Source of the DNA: Marinobacter salinexigens
Lineage (GTDB): Bacteria; Pseudomonadota; Gammaproteobacteria; Pseudomonadales; Oleiphilaceae
DNA length: 64,000 bases
Assembly (NCBI RefSeq): GCF_008370345.1
Contig: NZ_VTUU01000002.1
Location: 310,001 to 374,000 of the forward strand
Direction: 5' to 3'
A program made the position numbers and the translations under genes. The stretch's first letter is position 1. Every line of letters starts with the position of its first letter. The notes under the pieces are model-generated. The model saw only the letters and a list, made by a program, of their open reading frames with translations. It was not told the origin of the DNA and did no database searches. Shown piece by piece: positions 33,496-43,266 of the stretch.

Positions 33496-35349
33496 TCAGC
33501 TCACCGGGATTTCATCTGCGACTACCGTTCGGTTTCTGCCACTCTGCTTCGCCTGGTAGAGAGCGTTGTCGGCACGGCTGAAGAACGCATCCTTATCCTC
33601 GCCGGCAATCAGCGAGGCTATGCCTGCACTGAGAGTGATCCGGGCGGGTGTCCCATCGGGGCCTGTCAGCGATGAGCGTTCAGCGTTGTGTAGAATCCCT
33701 TCGCAGACTTTCTGAGCACCATGAATGTCCGTGCCCGGCAACAGCAGCGCAAATTCCTCGCCGCCGAATCGTATGGCGATATCCCGGGGTCGTTTGACAT
33801 GCCGGGTCAGCACCTCGGCGATACACTGAAGGCAGGAGTCGCCGAAACCGTGACCCCAGGTGTCATTGATGGTCTTGAAGTGGTCGGCATCAATCAGCGC
33901 CAAGGTAAGGGGTTGTCCGGTTCTCCGGGCTTCGGCACAAAGCTCCGGCAGGACATTGTCCATGTGTCTACGGTTGTACAGGCCAGTCAGTGAATCGTTG
34001 AGACTCAGTGTCGCGAGCTGTCGGTTAGCTTTCTCCAGCTCTCTCATTGTGTTTCGCAGCTGGGCTGTACGCTCATGGACTTTGAATTCAAGCTCGGTCC
34101 GTGCGTTGTGCTCTACCGCAAGAAGCTTCTGATTCAATAGCCGCCAGCGCTGTACCATGGCGTAGTTCAGGAGGATCACCTGGCCGCCCACAGCCATTTG
34201 CATTAACGATTCCTGGGCGAGGAAATCGTTCAGATATCCGAACGCCGCGAGAGCATAGATGAGGGCACCAATCAGCATGATGAGCCAGGAGGCGATGTAC
34301 CAGACCGCCGGCTGATAGCCCTGTCGCCAACGAATGAGTGCGATGACGAACAAGCTGGCAATGACGGTCAGAGTCAGTACCGTGTTTAAAAGAATGGTCT
34401 TGGTATAAGGAAGTAAGAAGGTCAGAGCGAAAAAACCTGCGCAACACCAGGCAAGTACTTTGATAGCCATGGCTGGCTGGGTTTTTTTGTCGATTTCCAG
34501 AAATGATCCCCCGAACAGAGTCATCGAGAGGGCGCACAGCGCCAGGGCGAGGGGAATTGAGGTATTTGCAAACCCGGTGCTGTCTGGCCAGAAATACTGG
34601 TTGGCGAAACCACCCATGGCGAAAAGAAACAGGCCCATTGTCGCCATGTAGAAGGCGTTATAGAAGTAATAGACTGTCCCCGCGCTGAAAAATAGCAGCA
34701 GGTTGAAGGCAGCGAACACCATCAATGCGCCATAGAACATACCATGGGTCAGTGTCAGGTGGTTGCTGTGGGAAATAACGTCACCGGGCGTTTCAAAGCT
34801 CAGGGGTACATTCAATGCGCCGCTGCTCTTCACCCGAAGGGTAATGATTTGGCTTTCTCCAGCATCAAGCGTGACGGGGAGCAGGAAATACCGGTAGTCT
34901 ACGCCCCGCGAAGCAAAGGGATGGAGATCCCCGGTTACAATGGGGTCAGCGGGAGCCTGGCCGGAATGCCAGAAAGTTACCTCATCCAGCAGGGGGTAGT
35001 TGAGCTTTAAGTACCATAGCTGCCGGGAACTGCGGGAATTGACGACCTGAAGCCGAACCCAGTAAACAGAGTTGGTGTGGCTGAACACCAGATCATGGCC
35101 GTTGGCAGGTGTCCATTGAATGCCCTCTGCCAGTTGATCGGGCGATGGGGCTTCGTGAGCCGGATCTCCCGGTGGTGCGCTGTGGTAACAGACATAGTCC
35201 ATCAACGACTGCCGGGCAAGATAGTCTGCGGCGTCAAGAGTTCGGCATCCGGTGTTTGAATCCGGGGTTGTGGCCATGGTCCCGGCCAATGTGCCAACGG
35301 TTATCAAAGTAAAGCTGACAGCGACAAACAGGCGGGTCAACAGTGACAT
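33496..35349 (-). CDS. Diguanylate cyclase with 7TM-DISM sensor
   Basis: A 617-residue c-di-GMP synthase. After a signal peptide (residues 1-24) comes a periplasmic 7TMR-DISM extracellular domain (about 35-185, with SVYWVRLQVVN). Seven membrane helices follow (about 195-400), then a coiled coil (about 415-455) and a C-terminal GGDEF domain (about 455-610). The active-site motif is FGGEEF near residue 530. The inhibitory I-site RPRD is intact five residues upstream, so feedback inhibition by c-di-GMP is expected. ATG 35349 has GGAAG six bases upstream. The 7TM-DISM part probably senses a carbohydrate or other periplasmic ligand. Confidence 0.9.
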   Translation of the reverse strand: MSLLTRLFVAVSFTLITVGTLAGTMATTPDSNTGCRTLDAADYLARQSLMDYVCYHSAPPGDPAHEAPSPDQLAEGIQWTPANGHDLVFSHTNSVYWVRLQVVNSRSSRQLWYLKLNYPLLDEVTFWHSGQAPADPIVTGDLHPFASRGVDYRYFLLPVTLDAGESQIITLRVKSSGALNVPLSFETPGDVISHSNHLTLTHGMFYGALMVFAAFNLLLFFSAGTVYYFYNAFYMATMGLFLFAMGGFANQYFWPDSTGFANTSIPLALALCALSMTLFGGSFLEIDKKTQPAMAIKVLAWCCAGFFALTFLLPYTKTILLNTVLTLTVIASLFVIALIRWRQGYQPAVWYIASWLIMLIGALIYALAAFGYLNDFLAQESLMQMAVGGQVILLNYAMVQRWRLLNQKLLAVEHNARTELEFKVHERTAQLRNTMRELEKANRQLATLSLNDSLTGLYNRRHMDNVLPELCAEARRTGQPLTLALIDADHFKTINDTWGHGFGDSCLQCIAEVLTRHVKRPRDIAIRFGGEEFALLLPGTDIHGAQKVCEGILHNAERSSLTGPDGTPARITLSAGIASLIAGEDKDAFFSRADNALYQAKQSGRNRTVVADEIPVS

Positions 35350-35467
35350 TTCAGGCTTCCGCAATTCATAAGGCCGAAAATGTAGCTGAAGTACACAAGT
35401 TTCGCTGTTAAACAGATTCAAATTTAGGCGGTTGGCTTGCAAGTCAGCGCCAGAGAATGGGTAAGGT

Positions 35468-36544
35468 ATGGAGCAGATCCTCGCATTCTGCAGGCCGGGT
35501 TTCGAAACCGAAGCCGGGCGGGAATTGACTGACGTGGCCGGGGGGCAAGGCCTGTTTGGCTACTTTGAACCCCAAAAGGGACAAGGGCTGGTGTGGTTTA
35601 CGCTGACGCCTCCGGCGAGTTCAGACGCGCTGATGAAGCGTGTGCATCTGGAAAACCTGGTTTTCGTCCGTGACTGGTTTGTGGTGCTAGGGCAGTTTAC
35701 CCTCCCAGATCAGGATCGTGTGGGTGCTGTGATCGAAGCCTTGTCGGATGTTGAACGGGATATTCCCCGTTGTGCCCGGCTGGAGGTTCGCCTTCCCGAA
35801 AACAATGGTGATGGTGATCTTGGCAAGTTTTCGCGGAAGTGGGTGTCGCCATTATCCCGAAGCTTGAGGAACGCCGGATTCCTGTTGGCGGACCAGGACG
35901 AGCTTGCAGATGCGCGTCTTGAAATCCTGCTGCCGGACTTTTCGTCCATGGTTATCGGGTTCAGCCTTGTGAAAAACAGGGCTCGCTACGTTAGCGGTAT
36001 TCCCCGGCTCAGATTACCTGCATCGGCACCGAGCCGTTCTGCCTCGAAGCTGGAAGAGGCCTGGAAGGTGTTTCTGCCGCCAGAGCGGGAGCTGGAATAT
36101 CTTGGTGGTGGAAAGAAGGCCGCAGATCTGGGGGCTGCCCCCGGTGGCTGGACCTGGCAACTGGTTCGCCAGGGGATGATGGTCACGGCCGTGGATAATG
36201 GGCCGATGAACGAGGAATTGATGGCTTCGGGGCAGGTGGAGCATGTTCAGGCTGACGGTTATGCCTGGAGACCGAAGCGGAGCATCGACTGGATGGTTTG
36301 CGACATTGTTGATCAGCCAAGAAAAACAGCAAAAATGGCTGTGGACTGGATCGCCAATGGGCACTGCCGGTTCACCATTTTCAATCTGAAACTACCTATG
36401 AAGAAGCGCTACGATGAGTGGTTGATTTGCCGTGATATTATCCATAGCGGGTTGGTAGAGGCAGGCGTGGTGTTTCAGCTAAAAGCTCGCCATCTCTACC
36501 ATGATCGGGAAGAGATCACCTGCTTTATCGAGCGAACCGGTTAG
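35468..36544 (+). CDS. rlmM: 23S rRNA 2'-O-ribose C2498 methyltransferase
   Basis: A 358-residue methyltransferase close to the length of E. coli RlmM (366). The N-terminal THUMP-like region is followed by a Rossmann domain with the SAM motif AADLGAAPGGWTWQLVRQG (about residues 218-236). The catalytic-tetrad residues lie in this segment and in WMVCDIVDQP and TIFNLKLPMKKR. It methylates C2498 of 23S rRNA. It converges on the monooxygenase-like gene one base away. Confidence 0.93.
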   Translation: MEQILAFCRPGFETEAGRELTDVAGGQGLFGYFEPQKGQGLVWFTLTPPASSDALMKRVHLENLVFVRDWFVVLGQFTLPDQDRVGAVIEALSDVERDIPRCARLEVRLPENNGDGDLGKFSRKWVSPLSRSLRNAGFLLADQDELADARLEILLPDFSSMVIGFSLVKNRARYVSGIPRLRLPASAPSRSASKLEEAWKVFLPPERELEYLGGGKKAADLGAAPGGWTWQLVRQGMMVTAVDNGPMNEELMASGQVEHVQADGYAWRPKRSIDWMVCDIVDQPRKTAKMAVDWIANGHCRFTIFNLKLPMKKRYDEWLICRDIIHSGLVEAGVVFQLKARHLYHDREEITCFIERTG

Positions 36545-36545
36545 T

Positions 36546-36830
36546 TCAGCTCTGGTGCAGGACTGTGATGGTTTCGTCTTTATCCATCATCGGGACCAGT
36601 TCCGTCATAAGCTCCCGCCGTTTGTTGGATTGGAACCAGCGATCCCAGTCCGCTTCTGAGCGCCAGTTGGCGAGCGTGATGCGGTGATTGGGGTCATGGC
36701 TGTCTGACAGGGTCTCTCCGGAAATAAACCCCGGTGCGGCAACAGCCTGCTGGAGCACCAGGCGAGCTCGTTCCTCATAGGCGGATTCCAGTGATTCCGC
36801 GATGTGGCGTTCGATCAGCACCCGAATCAT
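36546..36830 (-). CDS. Antibiotic biosynthesis monooxygenase (ABM) domain protein
   Basis: A 94-residue single-domain protein of the dimeric alpha+beta barrel ABM superfamily, recognised by VLIERHIAESLESAYE at the start and the pattern PGFISGETLSDSHDPNHRITLANWRSEADWDRW. Members range from quinol monooxygenases to haem degraders and signal-peptide-less proteins of unknown role. No specific activity can be assigned. GGAGG-type ribosome site precedes the start. Confidence 0.75.
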   Translation of the reverse strand: MIRVLIERHIAESLESAYEERARLVLQQAVAAPGFISGETLSDSHDPNHRITLANWRSEADWDRWFQSNKRRELMTELVPMMDKDETITVLHQS

Positions 36831-36914
36831 GACTTACCTCCGTTTTTTTAACTGTTATAAACAACAATTTAGCAGGTCTTTCTGGAAAATCAGCTGAAAT
36901 TAAAGGAGTTGGCT

Positions 36915-37157
36915 TTGACCGCCCCAAACTATGATTCCGAACTGGATGCCCGGGGGCTGTTTTGCCCGGAGCCGGTAATGATGCTGCATAACCGAATCAA
37001 TGATGTTGAGCCTGGGAGGGTACTCCGCGTGGTGGCGACAGATCCGTCTACAACCCGTGACATCCCTCGGTTCTGCCAGTTTCTTGGCCATGAACTTGTC
37101 AGTGAGCAGGAGCAGGGTGGCGAATATATCTACCTGATTCGCAGAGGCGAGGCGTAA
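36915..37157 (+). CDS. tusA: Sulfurtransferase TusA family protein
   Basis: An 80-residue TusA/SirA-type sulfur carrier. The active cysteine sits in [19 protein letters not shown] (about residues 10-28), and [12 protein letters not shown] follows. TusA accepts persulfide from IscS in tRNA wobble-uridine thiolation, which would connect it with mnmA in this window. The start is taken as TTG 36915 because AGGAG (36904-36908) ends six bases before it; the earlier in-frame TTG at 36909 would touch the ribosome site. TusA-family paralogues with other sulfur roles are possible. Confidence 0.88.
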   Translation: MTAPNYDSELDARGLFCPEPVMMLHNRINDVEPGRVLRVVATDPSTTRDIPRFCQFLGHELVSEQEQGGEYIYLIRRGEA

Positions 37158-37169
37158 GGCTTCATCATC

Positions 37170-39056
37170 TCAGGCTCCCGGGTTGAGTCCCCTGATATGG
37201 GTAAGGAACTCGTCCTTATCCATTTCTCCAAGAACCCTTTGTTGGGACAGCTCGTCACCTTTTGAGCGGTAGAACAGGATGGCGGGTGGCCCGAACAGTC
37301 CCAGTTCATTCAGTAAAGCCTGTTGTTCGGGCGTGTTGTCGGTGATGTCGATTTGTAGCAGGGTAAATGGTGTCATGGCTGCTATGACTTCGGGGTCACT
37401 GAAAACGGTGCGTTCCATAACCTTGCAGGAGATGCACCAGTCAGCGTAGAAATCCAGCATGACAGGTTCTCCCCGGTCTTTTGCCTGAGCAAGCAAAGAC
37501 CGGATTTCTGACGTGGAGTCAGTGCGAAGGAATCCCGCATGCTGCGTTGCGTTACCCGGTGTCGTTGTGGCATGTGCCGTAAAGGGTTCAAGCGGTTTGA
37601 GAGGATCGTTTGCGCCGGTAACAGCGCCTGCCAATAGTGCGATGCCATAGGCAAACATGACCAACCCGAGGCCTTTGCGTGTCCTTTCCCAGCCTGCTTT
37701 GGCGGCATCAAATGCCCCAAGCTGAACCCCTGTAATCGCGACGAGCAATCCCCACATTGAGAGTGATGCCCACGCCGGGACCAGTCGCTCTACCAGCCAG
37801 ATAGCGACAGCGAGCAGCATGACACCGTAAAAATGCTTTACTGCCGTCATCCAGTGCCCGGTTCCGGGCAGCAGCTTACGCCCTCCCACCGCAACCAGAA
37901 TCAGTGGTACGCCCATGCCCAGCCCCATCGCAAACAGAGCGATACCTCCAACTACGGCATCCTGGGTGGTGGAGATATAGAGCAGACTACCTGCCAGTGG
38001 GGCAGAAACGCAGGGCGAAACGATCAACGCCGAAAGGGCGCCAATTCCGAAGATGCTCAATACCCGCGATCCTGTCAGCCGGTGGCTCGCATCGTTCAGC
38101 GGTTCCCGTATGAAGCGCGGTAGCTGGATCTCGAACACGTCAAACATCGATAGTGCAAAGACCACAAACAGGGTTGCAAACAGGCCCAGTACAAACGGTG
38201 ACTGTAGTTGCGCCTGAAGATTGAAACTGGCGCCCAGCAGGCCAGTAATCACGCCAGCAGCTGCGTAAGTCAGCGCCATCCCCAGTACATAGCTGGATGC
38301 CAGCAACAGGGCGTGGCCGCTGGTGCGGGTATTATGCCCGGAGACCAGGCTGGAAATTATCGGGACCATCGGTAACACGCAGGGCGTAAATGTCAGCCCG
38401 AGACCCAACAGGAAGAAAACGCCGGCAATGACCAGCGTAGATTGGCGGGCAAGAAAGCCCGCCAGACCCGTGGCGGAGGACGTATCGAACTCTTCGGCTG
38501 CCGGGCTTGATGTTTCTGGAACGGCTCCTGTGTCTGCTTTTGCGTCAGGCGTTACGGAGTTGCCGGGGTAAAACAGGACTTCACGGGTTTGCGGGGGATA
38601 ACACAGACCCGCCTTGGCGCATCCCTGGTAGGTCACTTCCAAGGTGGCTTCTGTGGCATTGCCGCTGAGCTGAACAGGAACCCGGGCTTCTACCGGATCG
38701 TAGAATACCTCTACCTCGCCGAAATACTCATCCTCGTACGGTTCGCTTTTTAGTGAAAACTCGGGTTCGCCGAGCTTTACGTTGTCTGAGGTTGCAGTGA
38801 CGCTGATCCGCCCTTTATAGAGATAGTGCCCCGGGGTTATATTCCAGGACAGTACGACACTGTCGTTATCAGTGCGGTCTGAAAAAGGAAGTGCCTCGTC
38901 AACCGGCAGAAAACCGTTGTTGCTCTCTCCAAACAGGGAAGAAGTACCGAAGGCGAACACCGAGCCTGTTGCGCCAAACAGGGAGATAAAGAACAACAGA
39001 TAGAGCGCCAGCCGAACAGCCAAACGATGCCGGAAAATGGTAGATGGGGCAGTCAT
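37170..39056 (-). CDS. dsbD: Thiol:disulfide interchange protein DsbD
   Basis: A 628-residue transmembrane reductant conduit from cytoplasmic thioredoxin to periplasmic partners. It has a signal peptide, then a periplasmic alpha domain with the pair in GCAKAGLCYPP (near residues 145-152). Eight membrane helices follow, carrying cysteines in FTPCVLPMVPI (near 223) and SPCVSAPLAG (near 348). The C-terminal thioredoxin-like gamma domain has WCISCK (near 541-544). All six redox cysteines expected for DsbD are present. It converges on tusA with 12 bases between and diverges from epmC. Confidence 0.94.
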   Translation of the reverse strand: MTAPSTIFRHRLAVRLALYLLFFISLFGATGSVFAFGTSSLFGESNNGFLPVDEALPFSDRTDNDSVVLSWNITPGHYLYKGRISVTATSDNVKLGEPEFSLKSEPYEDEYFGEVEVFYDPVEARVPVQLSGNATEATLEVTYQGCAKAGLCYPPQTREVLFYPGNSVTPDAKADTGAVPETSSPAAEEFDTSSATGLAGFLARQSTLVIAGVFFLLGLGLTFTPCVLPMVPIISSLVSGHNTRTSGHALLLASSYVLGMALTYAAAGVITGLLGASFNLQAQLQSPFVLGLFATLFVVFALSMFDVFEIQLPRFIREPLNDASHRLTGSRVLSIFGIGALSALIVSPCVSAPLAGSLLYISTTQDAVVGGIALFAMGLGMGVPLILVAVGGRKLLPGTGHWMTAVKHFYGVMLLAVAIWLVERLVPAWASLSMWGLLVAITGVQLGAFDAAKAGWERTRKGLGLVMFAYGIALLAGAVTGANDPLKPLEPFTAHATTTPGNATQHAGFLRTDSTSEIRSLLAQAKDRGEPVMLDFYADWCISCKVMERTVFSDPEVIAAMTPFTLLQIDITDNTPEQQALLNELGLFGPPAILFYRSKGDELSQQRVLGEMDKDEFLTHIRGLNPGA

Positions 39057-39164
39057 GCGTTATCGTAAATCCTGTCTGATGAACGGTTCGAGCCAATGGA
39101 CAGAGGCCGGGTGGCAAAGTTCCCTCTGGTATTGACTGAAGTAAAGTCGCACAATAGCCACCCA

Positions 39165-39755
39165 ATGAAACACTGTCCGAACGATCTTATCATGCTGTTC
39201 AATGACCTGTTCCGGGAAGATTACCGGACAATTCTGGTCAAGGGCAGTGACGAGCCGGAGTATCTGCCTGCAGTTGAACCCGCAGGGGTGGCGCAGGTGG
39301 TATTTGCCCACGGCTATTATGCCAGCGCTTTACATGAAATCAGCCACTGGTGCATAGCGGGTGAGCGGCGGCGTACTCTCCACGATTATGGTTACTGGTA
39401 TTGCCCGGACGGTCGGACATCGGAACAGCAACGGGAATTCGAACAGGTAGAAGTGAAGCCTCAGGCGATCGAATGGCTGTTTGCGTTGGCTACTGGCTCT
39501 CGCTTCCATATCAGTGCCGACAACCTGAGCGGTGACGGCGCGGCCGACGATAAAGGGTTTCGGACCCGGGTACGGGCACAAGTCGAGAAATACCTTAACT
39601 CGGGGCTCCCGTACCGGGCCAACCTGTTTTTTGAAACACTGAAGACCTTTTATGGAACCGGAGATCGGCTAGTTCAATCCTGGGAACTGGATAGAACTCG
39701 TGTCGCCCCGGCCGATTCTGAATCTGACGCATATAGAAAAGCAGAGGTTGTATGA
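39165..39755 (+). CDS. epmC: Elongation factor P hydroxylase
   Basis: A 196-residue EpmC (YfcM) protein, which hydroxylates the beta-lysylated lysine of EF-P. The core VVFAHGYYASALHEISHWCIAG with its metal-binding HExxH-like arrangement, YGYWYCPDGRTSEQQ and EVKPQAIEWLF match E. coli EpmC closely from memory. ATG 39165 is chosen because the similarity begins near there; no good ribosome site is visible, and ATG 39096 is an alternative. Its end overlaps rhlB by four bases. epmA, epmB and efp are not in this window. Confidence 0.9.
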   Translation: MKHCPNDLIMLFNDLFREDYRTILVKGSDEPEYLPAVEPAGVAQVVFAHGYYASALHEISHWCIAGERRRTLHDYGYWYCPDGRTSEQQREFEQVEVKPQAIEWLFALATGSRFHISADNLSGDGAADDKGFRTRVRAQVEKYLNSGLPYRANLFFETLKTFYGTGDRLVQSWELDRTRVAPADSESDAYRKAEVV

Positions 39756-41020
39756 CATCTGATCCAAAGCACACCGGTGATTTGCGATTCCGGGATCTCC
39801 ACCTGGATAAGCGGTTACTGGATGCCATCACGGCGATTGGCTTTGAGTACTGCACGCCAATCCAGGCAGAGACTCTACCGTGGACACTGGCCTGTGAAGA
39901 CCTTATTGGCCAGGCCCAGACCGGTACCGGAAAGACCGCAGCTTTTCTGATTACTGCTATTCAGGCATTGCTGGAAACGCCGGTTTCAGAAAAGGAGCGC
40001 TTTGCTTCTGAGCCACGCGTGCTTGCCCTCGCGCCTACCCGGGAGTTGGCCATGCAGATTGCCAAGGATGCAGAGCAGCTCTGTAAGCACACCGGGCATA
40101 ACGTGGTTACCGTGGTTGGCGGGATGAACTACGACAAGCAACGGGATCAGTTGCAGAATGAAATCGTCGATATTCTGGTCGCAACCCCGGGCCGACTGAT
40201 TGACTTTCTGGGGTCTCAGGACGTGTTCCTCGATCAGCTCGATATCCTGATTCTGGACGAAGCCGATCGCATGCTGGACATGGGCTTTATTCCGGATGTA
40301 AAGCGGATTATTCGAAAGTGCACGCCTAAAGATGACCGCCAGACCCTGCTGTTCTCCGCTACCTTCAATCAGGACGTTCTTAACCTCGCGTCCATGTGGA
40401 CCAAGAACGCTGAATTCGTAGAAATTGAACCTGAGCAAAAGACCGCAGAACGCGTCGAGCAGACGGTTTACCTGATCGGCGAGGAAGAAAAGTTGCCGGT
40501 ATTGGTGAATTACCTGAAGCGTGCTGAAGTCGAAAAGGCGATTGTATTCGCCAATCGACGGGATCAGTGCCGTGATCTGGAAGAAGATCTGAAAAATCAG
40601 GGTGTGAAAGTTGCTCTGATGTCCGGTGAAATTGCCCAGAACAAGCGCCTCAAGACCCTGGATCAATTCAAGAAGGGGACCATTCAGGTACTGGTTGCAA
40701 CTGATGTTGCGGGGCGGGGAATTCACGTAAACGGCGTCACCCACGTGTTTAACTATAACCTTCCTGAAAACGCGGAAGATTATGTACACCGCATAGGACG
40801 GACAGGCCGGGCCGGGCAAACCGGTGTATCGGTCAGTTTTGCCGGTGAGGACGACTCTTTTGCCCTCCCGGAGATTGAGAAATACATCAGTCAGAAACTG
40901 AAAACCGCCGTGCCGGATGAAGCTCTGATGGCAGAGCTGGAAAAGCCACGGATTACCCGCCGGCGCGGAGGCCGACGCCCCCAGCAGGGTGGTCGCAATC
41001 AGCGCCAGCGCAGGAGCTGA
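39752..41020 (+). CDS. rhlB: DEAD-box ATP-dependent RNA helicase RhlB
   Basis: A 422-residue DEAD-box helicase with a complete motif set: Q motif GFEYCTPIQAETLP, motif I AQTGTGKT, PTRELA, TPGRLID, DEAD near residue 170, SAT, and C-terminal RGIHVNGVTHVFNY and HRIGRTGR. The basic arginine-rich tail (RRRGGRRPQQGGRNQRQRRS) is as in RhlB, the helicase of the RNA degradosome. The last four bases of epmC overlap its start. Confidence 0.9.
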   Translation: MTSDPKHTGDLRFRDLHLDKRLLDAITAIGFEYCTPIQAETLPWTLACEDLIGQAQTGTGKTAAFLITAIQALLETPVSEKERFASEPRVLALAPTRELAMQIAKDAEQLCKHTGHNVVTVVGGMNYDKQRDQLQNEIVDILVATPGRLIDFLGSQDVFLDQLDILILDEADRMLDMGFIPDVKRIIRKCTPKDDRQTLLFSATFNQDVLNLASMWTKNAEFVEIEPEQKTAERVEQTVYLIGEEEKLPVLVNYLKRAEVEKAIVFANRRDQCRDLEEDLKNQGVKVALMSGEIAQNKRLKTLDQFKKGTIQVLVATDVAGRGIHVNGVTHVFNYNLPENAEDYVHRIGRTGRAGQTGVSVSFAGEDDSFALPEIEKYISQKLKTAVPDEALMAELEKPRITRRRGGRRPQQGGRNQRQRRS

Positions 41021-41068
41021 CGAAGAGACGGCAGTGCTGAGCGTGGTCTAAACCGAGAGAAGTCAGAG

Positions 41069-42226
41069 ATGTTGATTGTAGCCGACGAGAATATACCCTT
41101 ACTGGACTCATTCTTCGGGGATATCGGGGAAATCCGCCGTGTGCCCGGTCGCACCATGAGCGCCGAGGATGTACGTGATGCTGATGTCCTGCTGGTTCGC
41201 TCGGTTACCCGTGTTGGCGCTGAGTTACTTGAGGGAAGCCGGGTTCGCTTTGTTGGAACATCCACGATTGGCACAGACCACATTGACCAGGACTGGTTAA
41301 AAGACAGAGGCATTGCCTTCTCGGCAGCACCTGGTTGCAACGCCAATAGCGTAGCGGAGTACGTGCTCTCGGTTCTCCTGCTACATGCTGAGCGCCAGGG
41401 CCTGGACGACTGGACCAATCTGAGTGTTGGCATTGTTGGTGTAGGGAATGTGGGTAAAAAGGTAGCCCACAAGCTGGAACGTCTTGGTTTTGATGTACAT
41501 TTGTGTGATCCACCGAGGTCGGAAGATCCGGGGGATCAAGACGCTGAGCGCTTTGAGTCACTGTCCGATGTGCTCAAATGCGACGTGGTGAGTCTTCATA
41601 CGCCGTTAACGCGAGATGCCCGCCATGCGACCTGGCATATGATTGGCAGCGCCGAGTTGGCTGGTCTGAATGCATCGCAGTTATTGATCAGTGCAGGTCG
41701 CGGCGAGGTTATCGATTGCACGGCCCTTTCAGAACGTCTGGATCAAGCCGGTGCGCCGGTTGTCGCCCTTGACGTTTGGGAGCCAGAGCCTGCCATAGAG
41801 CCTGAGTTGCTGACCAAGGTTTGGTTGGCCACGCCCCACATTGCAGGCTATAGCCTTGAGGGCAAAGTCCAGGGAACTGAAATCGTGTACCAGGCGCTGA
41901 GCCGTTTTCTGGGGTTGCCTGTTCGCAAAAAATCCGGTCAGTTCCTGCCTGAACCCGCGCTTAACAAGGTATCGTTTACCAGTTCCGCTGACGAGGGCGA
42001 CGCTCTGCGTGTTGCCCTGTTGTCCTGCTACGACCCTCGACGGGATGATGCGCGCATGCGGGCGGCGATCAAAGGAAATGCGAAAGAGCGGGCCGAGGCA
42101 TTTGATTTGCTGAGGAGAGACTACCCTGTCCGACGGGAGTGTTCGAGCCTGAAAGTGCAGCTCAAGGGAACCAGTAAATCCCTTCAGGATAGTTTTCGGA
42201 CCATCGGGTTCAAGCTGAAGATCTGA
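41069..42226 (+). CDS. pdxB: Erythronate-4-phosphate dehydrogenase
   Basis: NAD-dependent oxidation of 4-phospho-D-erythronate in the pyridoxal phosphate pathway. The 385-residue protein is of usual PdxB length. It has ADENIPLLDSFFGDIGEIR at the start, the Rossmann loop VGIVGVGNVGKKVAHKLE (about residues 117-134), and the catalytic region DVWEPEP and TPHIAGYSLEGK. The C-terminal DUF3410-type dimer domain contains CYDPRRDD. It ends at a strong terminator shared with htpX. Confidence 0.94.
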   Translation: MLIVADENIPLLDSFFGDIGEIRRVPGRTMSAEDVRDADVLLVRSVTRVGAELLEGSRVRFVGTSTIGTDHIDQDWLKDRGIAFSAAPGCNANSVAEYVLSVLLLHAERQGLDDWTNLSVGIVGVGNVGKKVAHKLERLGFDVHLCDPPRSEDPGDQDAERFESLSDVLKCDVVSLHTPLTRDARHATWHMIGSAELAGLNASQLLISAGRGEVIDCTALSERLDQAGAPVVALDVWEPEPAIEPELLTKVWLATPHIAGYSLEGKVQGTEIVYQALSRFLGLPVRKKSGQFLPEPALNKVSFTSSADEGDALRVALLSCYDPRRDDARMRAAIKGNAKERAEAFDLLRRDYPVRRECSSLKVQLKGTSKSLQDSFRTIGFKLKI

Positions 42227-42248
42227 TCACCATGCTCGATTGAAGAAA

Positions 42249-42284
42249 ACAAAAAAACCGGGGTTATTGCCCCGGTTTTTTGTT
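42249..42284. terminator. Bidirectional rho-independent terminator between pdxB and htpX
   Basis: AACCGGGG and CCCCGGTT pair around a TTATTG loop, flanked by seven adenines on the left and six thymines on the right. It can therefore stop transcription of pdxB from the left and htpX from the right. Confidence 0.9.
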
Positions 42285-42290
42285 TGAACG

Positions 42291-43172
42291 TTATAGCTGC
42301 GCTTGCTGCAACGCCTGGATACGTTCGTCGAGCGGTGGATGAGTCATGAACAAGGCACTCAGGCCACCTCGGGCACCTTTATTGATTGCGAAGGCCTGAA
42401 GAGTATCCGGCATCTGATCTGGAATTTCGCTTTCCTGTTTCAATCGGGAAAGAGCTTTGATCATAGCGGACCGGCCAGCCAACTGGGCGCCGGCGATGTC
42501 TGCGCGGAATTCCCGTCTACGGGAGAACCAGAAAACAATCGTGCTGGCGAGAATGCCCAGTACAAGTTCCGCAACCATACTGACCACAAAAAATCCGATA
42601 CCATGGCCATTCTCATTCTTGAACACGACACGATCGACGAAGGAACCGATTACCCGGGAGGCAAAGATAACAAACGTGTTTACGACACCCTGGATAAGCG
42701 CGAGAGTGACCATGTCGCCGTTTGCCACGTGCCCGATTTCATGGCCCAGAACTGCCCGGATTTCGTCCTTGTCAAAACGCTGAAGGAGTCCTTCGCTAAC
42801 CGCAACCAGCGCATTATTCTTGTTCCATCCAGTGGCAAATGCATTGGACTGGGTAGCTGGGAAAACGGCGACCTCAGGCATGCCAATGCCGGCATTTTTA
42901 GCCAGTTCCGCTACGGTGTCCACCAACCAGCGTTCGGCAGGGTTACGGGGTGAGGAGATAACCTGGGCGCGAGTGCTCCACTTTGCCATGGGCTTGGAAA
43001 TCAGGAGCGATACGATGGCTCCGGCGAAACCGAAAACCGCAGCAAATGCCAGCAGTGGGCCATACTGGATTCCGTGTTGCGACAGGTAGCTATCAACGCC
43101 AAGCAGGCGTAGGGTGAAACTGGCAACCAGAATAACGGCAAGGTTTGTAGCCAGAAACAGCAGTATTCTCAT
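42291..43172 (-). CDS. htpX: Membrane zinc metalloprotease HtpX
   Basis: A 293-residue inner-membrane M48 protease that clears damaged membrane proteins. It has two N-terminal helices (about residues 4-25 and 35-57), the zinc motif [12 protein letters not shown] near residue 140, two more helices, and the third zinc ligand region [15 protein letters not shown]. It follows the hypothetical gene on the minus strand by 94 bases and ends at the terminator at 42249-42284. Confidence 0.95.
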   Translation of the reverse strand: MRILLFLATNLAVILVASFTLRLLGVDSYLSQHGIQYGPLLAFAAVFGFAGAIVSLLISKPMAKWSTRAQVISSPRNPAERWLVDTVAELAKNAGIGMPEVAVFPATQSNAFATGWNKNNALVAVSEGLLQRFDKDEIRAVLGHEIGHVANGDMVTLALIQGVVNTFVIFASRVIGSFVDRVVFKNENGHGIGFFVVSMVAELVLGILASTIVFWFSRRREFRADIAGAQLAGRSAMIKALSRLKQESEIPDQMPDTLQAFAINKGARGGLSALFMTHPPLDERIQALQQAQL

Positions 43173-43266
43173 TTGGTTTCCCTGAGTAGTTGAACGAACA
43201 CAAACGTTGAGTCCTCAGACCGGAATATGTGGGCGAGGTTCAAAGCTTCAACAACTTTACGTCGAT

